DNA of 64,000 nt from Sphingomonas adhaesiva (GTDB lineage Bacteria; Pseudomonadota; Alphaproteobacteria; Sphingomonadales; Sphingomonadaceae): contig NZ_JAQIJT010000001.1 in assembly GCF_036946125.1 (NCBI RefSeq), positions 1,140,501-1,204,500 of the forward strand, written 5' to 3'. Shown one piece after another: positions 42,756 to 50,468 of this stretch. The position numbers and the translations under genes were made by a program. Positions within the stretch are counted from its first letter, which is position 1. Every line of letters starts with the position of its first letter. The notes under the pieces are model-generated. The model worked only from the letters and a program-made list of their open reading frames with translations, was not told the DNA's origin and did no database searches.

Positions 42756-44174
42756 GTGAAGGGTGTAGCGACCGACATCGGGACGATCCATTTCGTCGGC
42801 ATCGGCGGGATCGGCATGTCGGGCATCGCCGAGGTGATGCACAACCTGGGCTACAAGGTGCAGGGCAGCGACGTGGCGGAGGGCTATGTCGTCGAGGGGC
42901 TGCGCGCACGCGGCATCCCGGTCACGATCGGGCATGACGGCGCCAACGTGAACGGCGTGGCGGTGGTCGTCACCTCCACCGCGGTGAAGCGCGGCAACCC
43001 GGAGGTGGAGGAGGCGCTGCGCAACCGCGTGCCGGTGGTGCGCCGCGCCGAGATGCTGGCCGAGCTGATGCGGCTGAAATCGACCGTGGCGGTCGCGGGG
43101 ACGCACGGCAAGACAACGACGACGTCGATGGTCGCGGCGCTGCTGGACGCGGGCGGGGTCGACCCGACCGTCATCAACGGCGGCATCATCAACAGCTACG
43201 GCAGCAACGCGCGGCTGGGCGCCAGCGACTGGATGGTGGTCGAGGCGGACGAGAGCGACGGCAGCTTCCTGCGGCTGGACGGCACGATCGCGGTCGTGAC
43301 GAACATCGATCCCGAGCACCTCGACCATTACGGCAGCTTCGACAAGGCGAAGGACGCCTATGTCGAGTTCGTCGAGAACGTGCCGTTCTACGGTGCGGCG
43401 CTGCTGTGCCTCGATCATCCGGAGGTGCAGGCGCTGATCCCGCGGGTGCGCGACCGGCGGATCGTCACCTATGGCTTCGCGGCGTCGGCGGACGTGCGCG
43501 GGGTGAACGTGACGCCCTATCCCGGCGGCAACCGCTTCGAGGCGCTGATCCGTCACCGCGACGGATCGGTGCGCTCGATCGAGGGGATCGACCTGCCGAT
43601 GCCGGGCCGCCACAACGTGCAGAACGCGCTGGCGGCGATCGGCGTCGCGCTGGAACTGGGGATCGACGACGCGACGATCCAGCGCGGGTTCGAGCGGTTC
43701 ACGGGCGTGAAGCGGCGCTTCACCAAGGTGGGCGAGGTGGCCTTTGCTGGCGGTGGGGGCGCCACGATCGTCGACGATTACGGCCACCACCCGGTCGAGA
43801 TCCGCGCGGTGCTGGCGGCGGCGCGCGAGAGTGCGCAGGGCCGGGTCATCGCGGTGGTGCAGCCGCATCGCTATTCGCGGCTCGGCAATCTGATGGAGGA
43901 CTTCCGCGGCGCGTTCAACGACGCGGACCTCGTTTATGTGACCCCGGTCTATGCCGCGGGCGAGACGCCGGTGGCAGGCGTGGATGCCGAGGCGCTGGTC
44001 GCGGGGCTGCGCGACCGCGGGCATCGCCAGGCAGACGTGGTGGCGGATGCCGATGCGCTCGCCGATGCGCTGGCCAGCGAGGTGCGCAGCGGCGACCAGG
44101 TCATCTGCCTGGGTGCGGGCGACATCACGAAATGGGCTGCCGGGCTGGCGGCGGCGATCGAGGCGCGGCGGTGA
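42756..44174 (+). CDS. murC: UDP-N-acetylmuramate--L-alanine ligase
   Basis: A 472-residue Mur ligase adding the first stem-peptide residue. The N-terminal UDP site is HFVGIGGIGMSGIAEV; the ATP loop is AGTHGKTTTTSM; other blocks are VEADESDGSFL and NIDPEHLDHYG. GTG at 42756 follows AAGGGG by 8 bases. The gap to murB holds a palindromic element. Confidence 0.97.
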   Translation: MKGVATDIGTIHFVGIGGIGMSGIAEVMHNLGYKVQGSDVAEGYVVEGLRARGIPVTIGHDGANVNGVAVVVTSTAVKRGNPEVEEALRNRVPVVRRAEMLAELMRLKSTVAVAGTHGKTTTTSMVAALLDAGGVDPTVINGGIINSYGSNARLGASDWMVVEADESDGSFLRLDGTIAVVTNIDPEHLDHYGSFDKAKDAYVEFVENVPFYGAALLCLDHPEVQALIPRVRDRRIVTYGFAASADVRGVNVTPYPGGNRFEALIRHRDGSVRSIEGIDLPMPGRHNVQNALAAIGVALELGIDDATIQRGFERFTGVKRRFTKVGEVAFAGGGGATIVDDYGHHPVEIRAVLAAARESAQGRVIAVVQPHRYSRLGNLMEDFRGAFNDADLVYVTPVYAAGETPVAGVDAEALVAGLRDRGHRQADVVADADALADALASEVRSGDQVICLGAGDITKWAAGLAAAIEARR

Positions 44175-44194
44175 TCGGATCGTCCTCCTTCCCG

Positions 44195-44443
44195 TTCCCC
44201 GACGAAGGCGCGGCCTTTGCAAAACAGGTGCAGCGGCATCAAGCCCACGCCGTGCCCCTGCGCAGGCAGGAGCCCCGGGCCCAGCAGAACAACGCCTTAT
44301 GGGACCTGCAACTCCGGGCTCCTGCCTTCGCAGGAGCACGGTGTAGCCTTTCGCAAAGGTCTCGCGAAGGCCGGGGCCCGGTGGCGGGCGGCTCGTAGGA
44401 TGCGGTCGCCGCTTCCCACTGGACCCCGGCCTTCGCCGGGGAA
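44195..44443 (+). repeat. Nested 250-bp palindromic element, copy 3 (murC/murB)
   Basis: Outer arms: TTCCCCGACGAAGGC (44195-44209) with GCCTTCGCCGGGGAA (44429-44443). Inner arms: 44252-44280 with 44311-44339 (cores CTGCGCAGGCAGGAGCC and GGCTCCTGCCTTCGCAGG). The spacer carries AGAACAACGCCTT, as in copy 2. Length 249 bp. The right end overlaps the predicted 5' end of murB. Confidence 0.88.
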
Positions 44444-45341
44444 CGGCGAGGCCACCGGGCTTCCCCCGGTTCGCGGCCGGTTGACGCCGCGCGCCCCGCT
44501 CGCGCCGCTGGTCTGGTTCAAGTCGGGCGGGGCGGCGGAGTGGCTGGTCGAGCCCGCCGATGCCGACGACCTCGCCGCGTTCCTGCGCGATCTGGACCCG
44601 GCGGTGCCGGTGATGGCGCTGGGGCTGGGGTCGAACCTGATCGTGCGCGACGGGGGCGTTCCGGGCGTGGTCGTGCGGCTGGGCAAGCCGTTCGCGACGG
44701 CGGCGATCGTCGATGCGACGACGCTGCGGTGCGGCGGCGGGGCGAGCGGCATCCTCGTCTCCTCCACCGCACGCGATGCGGGGATCGCGGGGTGCGAGTT
44801 CCTGCGCTCGATCCCGGGCACGGTGGGCGGGTTCGTGCGGATGAACGGTGGCGCCTACGGGCGGGAAACCGCGGACGTGCTGGTGAGCGCGGAGGTGGTG
44901 CTGCGGGATGGCGAGCGGCGGACGCTGTCGCGCGACGATCTGGGCTACAGCTATCGCCATTCGACGCTGCCGGCGGGCGCGATCGTGGTGGCGGCGACCT
45001 TCCGCGGCGCGCCCGGCGAGCCGGCGGCGATCCAGGCGGAGATGGACCGTATCGCCGCCGCGCGCGAGGCGTCGCAGCCGCTGCGATCGAAGACGGGCGG
45101 GTCGACCTTCAAGAACCCGGAGGGTTTCAGGGCGTGGCAGCTGGTCGACCGGGCGGGTTGCCGCGGGCTGACGCTGGGCGGCGCGCAGGTGAGCGAGAAG
45201 CACACCAACTTCCTGCTCAACACCGGCGATGCGAGCAGTGCGGACATCGAGGCGCTGGGCGAAGAGGTGCGCGCGCGCGTGAAGGCGACGAGCGGGGTGG
45301 AGCTGGAATGGGAGATACAGCGCGTGGGGGTGGGGGCGTGA
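44400..45341 (+). CDS. murB: UDP-N-acetylenolpyruvoylglucosamine reductase
   Basis: A 313-residue FAD enzyme that reduces enolpyruvyl-UDP-GlcNAc to UDP-MurNAc. Blocks: LVWFKSGGAAEWL, LGLGSNLIVRDGGVPGVV, FLRSIPGTVGGFVRMNGGAY, and the catalytic serine in KTGGSTFKNPEG. The only usable in-frame start near the expected N-terminus is ATG 44400, which lies inside repeat copy 3; the first 15 codons are repeat sequence. The native start before LPPVRGRLT seems to have been lost when the element inserted. Confidence 0.93.
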   Translation: MRSPLPTGPRPSPGNGEATGLPPVRGRLTPRAPLAPLVWFKSGGAAEWLVEPADADDLAAFLRDLDPAVPVMALGLGSNLIVRDGGVPGVVVRLGKPFATAAIVDATTLRCGGGASGILVSSTARDAGIAGCEFLRSIPGTVGGFVRMNGGAYGRETADVLVSAEVVLRDGERRTLSRDDLGYSYRHSTLPAGAIVVAATFRGAPGEPAAIQAEMDRIAAAREASQPLRSKTGGSTFKNPEGFRAWQLVDRAGCRGLTLGGAQVSEKHTNFLLNTGDASSADIEALGEEVRARVKATSGVELEWEIQRVGVGA

Positions 45342-45354
45342 TGGTGCTCCCCTC

Positions 45355-45437
45355 CTCCGTTCGCTTCGAGCTTGTCGAGAAGCCGTTCTCGACGGTCGCG
45401 TTTCGGCTGCGCTCGACGCTGCTCGAACCGAACGGAG
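45355..45437. repeat. Palindromic repeat between murB and ddl
   Basis: Arms 45355-45371 and 45421-45437 are complementary at 16 of 17 positions (CTCCGTTCG...TTCGAGC). An inner perfect 8-bp hairpin GTCGAGAA/TTCTCGAC lies at 45374-45381 and 45386-45393. The right arm supplies the GGAG used as the ddl ribosome-binding site. Confidence 0.75.
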
Positions 45438-45443
45438 TCTGTC

Positions 45444-46388
45444 ATGGTTGAGTCGCTTCACATCGTCGTCCTGATGGGCGGCTGGTCCGCCGAGCGCGCG
45501 GTGTCGCTGACCTCCGGCGCGGGCGTCGCGGAGGCGCTGGAGTCGCTGGGGCACCGCGTCACGCGCATCGACATGGGGCATGACGTCGCGGCGCGGCTGG
45601 CGGAGGCGGCGCCCGACCTCGTCTTCAACGCGTTGCACGGTACGCCCGGCGAGGACGGCAGCGTGCAGGGGCTGATGGACCTGATGGGAATGCGCTACAC
45701 CCATTCCGGGCTCGCCACGTCGGTCGTGGCGATCGATAAGGTATTGACCAAGCAGGTGCTCGTCCCCGCGGGCGTGCCGATGCCGGGCGGGCGGATCGTC
45801 ACCAGCGAGGAGGTGTTCGCTGGCGACCCGCTGCCGCGTCCCTATGTGCTCAAGCCGGTCAACGAAGGCTCGTCGGTAGGGGTCGCGATCGTCACCGACG
45901 GCGGCAACCACGGCAACCCGATCGGGCGCGACAGCGCGGGGCCGTGGCAGGAGTTCGCCGAGCTGCTGGCCGAACCGTACATCCGCGGGCGCGAGCTGAC
46001 GACGGCGGTGCTGGAGGAAGCGGACGGGCCGCGCGCGCTGGGCGTCACCGAATTGCGGCCGAAGTCCGGCTGGTACGATTACGAATCGAAATACACCGAC
46101 GGCATGACCGAGCATCTGTTCCCGGCGCCGATCCCCGACGACATCGAGCAGGCGTGCCGGGCGCTGGCGGTGCAGGCGCACCGCGTGCTGGGATGCCGCG
46201 GGTGCAGCCGGGCGGACTTCCGCTGGGACGACGAGCGCGGGGTCGACGGGCTGTTCGTGCTGGAGGTCAATACCCAGCCCGGCATGACCCCGCTGAGCCT
46301 GGTGCCCGAGCAGGCAAAGCATACCGGCATGAGCTACCCCGCGCTGGTGCAGGCGATCGTCGACGCGGCGATGCGGGACGCGTCGTGA
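45444..46388 (+). CDS. ddl: D-alanine--D-alanine ligase
   Basis: A 314-residue ATP-grasp enzyme making the dipeptide used by MurF. Signatures: VVLMGGWSAERAVSL, FNALHGTPGEDGSVQGL, KPVNEGSSVGV and LEVNTQPGMTPLSLVPEQA. ATG at 45444 follows CGGAG by 7 bases. The stop overlaps the ftsQ start (GTGA). Confidence 0.96.
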   Translation: MVESLHIVVLMGGWSAERAVSLTSGAGVAEALESLGHRVTRIDMGHDVAARLAEAAPDLVFNALHGTPGEDGSVQGLMDLMGMRYTHSGLATSVVAIDKVLTKQVLVPAGVPMPGGRIVTSEEVFAGDPLPRPYVLKPVNEGSSVGVAIVTDGGNHGNPIGRDSAGPWQEFAELLAEPYIRGRELTTAVLEEADGPRALGVTELRPKSGWYDYESKYTDGMTEHLFPAPIPDDIEQACRALAVQAHRVLGCRGCSRADFRWDDERGVDGLFVLEVNTQPGMTPLSLVPEQAKHTGMSYPALVQAIVDAAMRDAS

Positions 46389-47353
46389 CCCGCACGATCC
46401 GCCGCGGCGCACCGCCGCCGCGCCGCGCCGCCGGGACCGGACGGCGGCGGGTGCAGAAACAGTCGTTCGGCGACCGTATCCTGGCCAGGCTGCCGGTCAG
46501 CGAGGAGGGGCTGCGCAAGGCGGTGACCTGGACACTGCTGGGCGGCGGGGCGGCGGTGGCGCTGTTCGTCGCCCATCTGATGGGCGTGCCGCAGGCGATC
46601 GGCAACGGCATCGCCGAGGCGGGCGCGCGCGCCGGCCTGCGCGTCGAGCAGGTCGACATCACCGGCCTCAAGCGGATGGATCGCGAGACGGTCTATGCGA
46701 TCGCGCTGGAGGACCAGCAGAGCCGCGCGATGCTGCGCGTCGACCTCGCGCGGGTGCGCGAGCGGCTGCTGGCCTATGGCTGGATCGCGGACGCCTATGT
46801 CGCGCGGCGGCTGCCCGACCGGCTGCTGATCCACATCACCGAGCGCGAGCCGGCGGCGGTGTGGCAGGACAACGGCCAGCTGACGCTGATCGATGCGAGC
46901 GGGCGGTTGCTGGCGCCGGTCGATCCGTCGGCGATGCCCAACCTGCCGCTGGTGATCGGGCCGGGCGCGGATCAGCAGGAGGCGGGGTATCAGGCGCTGC
47001 TCGCCGCCGCGCCCGCGCTGCGCCCGCGCATTCGCGCGGCGTCGTGGATCGGCAATCGGCGCTGGGACCTGACGTTCGACACCGGCGAGACGCTGGCACT
47101 GCCGCAGGAAGGCGCGGCGCAGGCGCTGGTGAAGTTCGCGCAGCTGGACGGCGCGCGATCGCTGCTGGGCAAGGGCTGGATCCGCTTCGACATGCGCGAC
47201 CCCAAGAAACTGGTGGTGCGCAAGCCGGGATCGGAGGCGGGCCAGTCGCTGGCGGACGACGGCACGACCGACGAGGCGCCCGCGACGGGCAACGTACAGG
47301 GTAAGACCCCGACGACGCAGGGTGGGGAAACCCTGCGCGGCGAGGACGTGTAG
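46385..47353 (+). CDS. ftsQ: Cell division protein FtsQ
   Basis: A 322-residue bitopic divisome protein. A basic, arginine-rich cytoplasmic N-terminus (1-48) precedes one membrane helix (about 49-70) and a POTRA domain (VEQVDITGLKRMDRETVYAIA) followed by the beta domain (IHITEREPAAVWQDNG). The C-terminal 40 residues are low-complexity. GTG at 46385 overlaps the ddl stop. Confidence 0.94.
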   Translation: MTRTIRRGAPPPRRAAGTGRRRVQKQSFGDRILARLPVSEEGLRKAVTWTLLGGGAAVALFVAHLMGVPQAIGNGIAEAGARAGLRVEQVDITGLKRMDRETVYAIALEDQQSRAMLRVDLARVRERLLAYGWIADAYVARRLPDRLLIHITEREPAAVWQDNGQLTLIDASGRLLAPVDPSAMPNLPLVIGPGADQQEAGYQALLAAAPALRPRIRAASWIGNRRWDLTFDTGETLALPQEGAAQALVKFAQLDGARSLLGKGWIRFDMRDPKKLVVRKPGSEAGQSLADDGTTDEAPATGNVQGKTPTTQGGETLRGEDV

Positions 47354-47366
47354 GAGGGGCTGTGAC

Positions 47367-48626
47367 ATGGCGAAGGTAGCACCCGAGGGACTCATCACCG
47401 CGCTGGACATCGGTTCGTCCAAGGTGTCGGCGATGATCGCGCAGAAGGGCGACGGCGGCGAACTGGTGGTGCTGGGCACCGGCCAGCGCGAGAGCCGCGG
47501 GGTGAAGCGCGGCTATATCGCCGACATGGCCGCGACCGAGGTCGCCGTGCGCGAGGCGGTGGAGCAGGCCGAGCGGATCGCCGGGCTGAATATCGAGAAC
47601 GTCTGGGCGGGTTTCTCCAGCGGTGGCCTCATCAGCGACGAGGCGTTCATCGAAACGGAGCTGGGCGGCGCGCGGATCGAGCAGGCCGATATCGACGCGC
47701 TGCTGCAGGAGGGGCGTTCGTCGATCGACCCGCAGGGGCGGATGGTGCTCCACGCGCAGCCGGCGCTGTACACGCTCGACGGGCTGACGGGCGTGAAGAA
47801 GCCGCTGGGGCTGCACGCCGACCGGCTGGGCGTCCACATCCACGTCATCGCGGCGGACGGGTCGCCGGTGCGCAATCTGGACCTGTGCGTGCGCTCCGCG
47901 CATCTGGAGGTGAAGTCGATCATCGCCAGCCCGGTGGCGACGGGGCTCGCCTGCCTGACCGAGGAGGAGCGCGACCTGGGCGTGGCGCTGGTGGAGATCG
48001 GCGCGGGCATCACCAACGTGTCGCTGTTCGCGGGGGCGATGCTGGTCGGGCTGAAGTCGATTCCCGTCGGGGCGGCGGACATCACCGACGATATCGCCAG
48101 CGCATTCGGGACGACGCGGTTGCAGGCGGAGCGGATCAAGTGCTTCCACGGCAGCGCCAATGCGTCGCCGCGCGACAATCACGAGATGGTGACGATCCGC
48201 GAGCGCACGCAGGACGAGGATTCCGAGGCGTTGCAGATCACGAAGGCGGCGCTGATCCACGTCATCCGCCAGCGGCTGGAGCATCTGACGAGCGAGATCC
48301 AGGCCGCGCTGAAGGAGTTGCGGTTCGAGGGGCCGGTGGGGCGGCAGGTGGTGCTGACCGGCGGCGGTGCGGAGCTGAAGGGGATTGCGGATTACGCGCA
48401 GCAGGCGCTGGGCCGCTCGGTCCGGGTCGGGCGGCCGCGCGGGCTGACCGGGCTGCCGGAGGCGCATTCGGGACCGGGGTTCGCGACGCTGGCGGGGCTG
48501 GCCTATTTCGCGGCGAGCGATCCGATCGACCTGCGCGGGCTGGTGCCGGCGCAGCAGATGGTGCACCGCCAGCGCGGGCTTCGCGGCTTCTGGAAGCTGG
48601 TACAGGCGGCGAAGGCAAATTATTGA
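47367..48626 (+). CDS. ftsA: Cell division protein FtsA
   Basis: A 419-residue actin-like ATPase that tethers FtsZ to the membrane. Blocks: LITALDIGSSKVSAMIAQ (phosphate 1), VEIGAGITNVSLFAGAML (phosphate 2), VLTGGGAELKGI (adenosine). The C-terminus GFWKLVQAAKANY is the amphipathic membrane-targeting helix. ATG at 47367 follows TAGGAGG. Confidence 0.97.
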   Translation: MAKVAPEGLITALDIGSSKVSAMIAQKGDGGELVVLGTGQRESRGVKRGYIADMAATEVAVREAVEQAERIAGLNIENVWAGFSSGGLISDEAFIETELGGARIEQADIDALLQEGRSSIDPQGRMVLHAQPALYTLDGLTGVKKPLGLHADRLGVHIHVIAADGSPVRNLDLCVRSAHLEVKSIIASPVATGLACLTEEERDLGVALVEIGAGITNVSLFAGAMLVGLKSIPVGAADITDDIASAFGTTRLQAERIKCFHGSANASPRDNHEMVTIRERTQDEDSEALQITKAALIHVIRQRLEHLTSEIQAALKELRFEGPVGRQVVLTGGGAELKGIADYAQQALGRSVRVGRPRGLTGLPEAHSGPGFATLAGLAYFAASDPIDLRGLVPAQQMVHRQRGLRGFWKLVQAAKANY

Positions 48627-48746
48627 CGCAGCAACAGGGCGTTTCGCGGCGTTTTCTCTTTCGCCGCGCGCGCGCATGTTGCACATCGTGGTGAATGGCC
48701 CGCGGCCAGTGACGTAGCGGCGCGGGCGGACGGAGTATAAGTTGCG

Positions 48747-50279
48747 ATGAGCATCGAATTCATCACGCCCGATCTGGACGACCTGACCCCGCGCATCACC
48801 GTGATCGGGGTCGGCGGCGCCGGCGGAAACGCGATCGCGAACATGATGCGCGCAGACGTGCAGGGCGTGAACTTCCTGGTGGCGAACACCGACGCGCAGG
48901 CGCTGAAGCAGTCGGATGCCGAGCAGAAGATCCAGCTGGGTGCGAAGATCACGCAGGGGCTGGGCGCGGGCAGCCGGCCGGAGATCGGCCGCGCCGCCGC
49001 CGAGGAGACGATCGAGGAGCTGGGGCGCCTGCTCGAAGGGTCGCACATGTGCTTCATCGCGGCGGGCATGGGCGGCGGCACCGGCACCGGCGCGGCGCCG
49101 GTGATCGCCAAGGCGGCGCGCGACATGGGCATCCTGACCGTCGGCGTCGTGACCAAGCCGTTCAGCTTCGAGGGCAACCGCCGCTCCAAGTCGGCGGAGG
49201 CGGGAATCGATGAGCTGCAGAAGTTCGTCGATACGCTGATCGTGATCCCGAACCAGAACCTGTTCCTGGTCGCCAATGCGAACACCACGTTCAAGCAGGC
49301 GTTCGAGATGGCGGACGAGGTGCTGCAGCAGGGCGTGCGCGGCATCACCGACCTGATGGTCATGCCGGGGCTCATCAACCTGGACTTCGCGGACGTGCGC
49401 TCCGTGATGCAGGAGATGGGCAAGGCGATGATGGGCACCGGCGAGGCGGAGGGCGACGACCGCGCGCTGATCGCCGCGCAGAAGGCGATCGCCAACCCGC
49501 TGCTCGACGGCGTGTCGATGCAGGGTGCCAAGGGCGTCATCGTCTCGATCACCGGCGGCGACGACATGCGCCTGCTGGAGGTCGACGAAGCCGCGAACCA
49601 CATCCGCGAACTGGTCGATCCCGACGCCAACATCATCTGGGGCTCGGCGTTCAATCCGGAGCTGGAGGGCAAGATCCGCGTCTCGGTCGTCGCGACCGGC
49701 ATCGAGAGCAACGCGCAGGCGACGGCACCGGCCGCCGCTGCGCCCGCCGAGCCGCCGCGCACGTTCAGCTTCAGCGCGCCGCGCCGTGCGGAGCCGGCCG
49801 CTCCGGTGGCCGCGACCGCTCCCACGCCCGCGCCGGTCGCCACCCAGGCGCCGGTCTCCACCCCGGCGCCGGCTCCCACCGCCTATCAGAGCGCACCCGC
49901 CGCCGCCCCGCAGCCGAGCGGTGCCGCCGCCGGTGCGATGAGCGAGGGCGTGCCCCCCGCCGGTGCCGTCCCGCCGGCCGCGGCGGTATCGCCCGCCAGC
50001 ACCGCGGTGGAGGACGAGCTGGTGCTGGGCGCCGATGCGATCGTCCCGGAGGCTCCTGCCCCCGCGGCGCAGCCCGAGCCGGGCGCCGACGCGGGTCGTC
50101 GCCGCTTCCTGTCGCCGGGGGCGGAGGCGGACGACGCCCCGCCGCAGCCGCGCGTGAAGCTGGGCGGGACGCTGTTCGAGCGGATGCAGAACGCGACGCG
50201 CGGCGCGGGCCGGACCGAGGAGGAGCCGCGCGATCCGTCGGACCTGCCGCGTTTCCTGCACCGGCAGAACAACCAGTAG
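48747..50279 (+). CDS. ftsZ: Cell division protein FtsZ
   Basis: A 510-residue tubulin-like GTPase forming the Z ring. The GTPase core (1-320) has GVGGAGGNAIANMM and the signature GGGTGTGAAPVIA. A long alanine/proline-rich linker (about 325-490) ends in the conserved C-terminal peptide DLPRFLHRQ, which binds FtsA. The 120 bases upstream leave room for a separate promoter, though I could not assign one. Confidence 0.98.
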   Translation: MSIEFITPDLDDLTPRITVIGVGGAGGNAIANMMRADVQGVNFLVANTDAQALKQSDAEQKIQLGAKITQGLGAGSRPEIGRAAAEETIEELGRLLEGSHMCFIAAGMGGGTGTGAAPVIAKAARDMGILTVGVVTKPFSFEGNRRSKSAEAGIDELQKFVDTLIVIPNQNLFLVANANTTFKQAFEMADEVLQQGVRGITDLMVMPGLINLDFADVRSVMQEMGKAMMGTGEAEGDDRALIAAQKAIANPLLDGVSMQGAKGVIVSITGGDDMRLLEVDEAANHIRELVDPDANIIWGSAFNPELEGKIRVSVVATGIESNAQATAPAAAAPAEPPRTFSFSAPRRAEPAAPVAATAPTPAPVATQAPVSTPAPAPTAYQSAPAAAPQPSGAAAGAMSEGVPPAGAVPPAAAVSPASTAVEDELVLGADAIVPEAPAPAAQPEPGADAGRRRFLSPGAEADDAPPQPRVKLGGTLFERMQNATRGAGRTEEEPRDPSDLPRFLHRQNNQ

Positions 50280-50468
50280 GCACCCGCAGGTGACGATCGG
50301 GCCGGCCGCATCGACGTTCGTCGTCGGTGCGCGCCGTCCCGTCGCAGCGGCGCGGCCACGTCATTGCCGGTTCAGCGATCGGCGTCTCTACACGGGGCGC
50401 CGGTGCTGTCCGATGCCGACCCGTCGTCGGCGCGCGCCGATGGCCATGTGTTGAGGAGACGATCGAGC

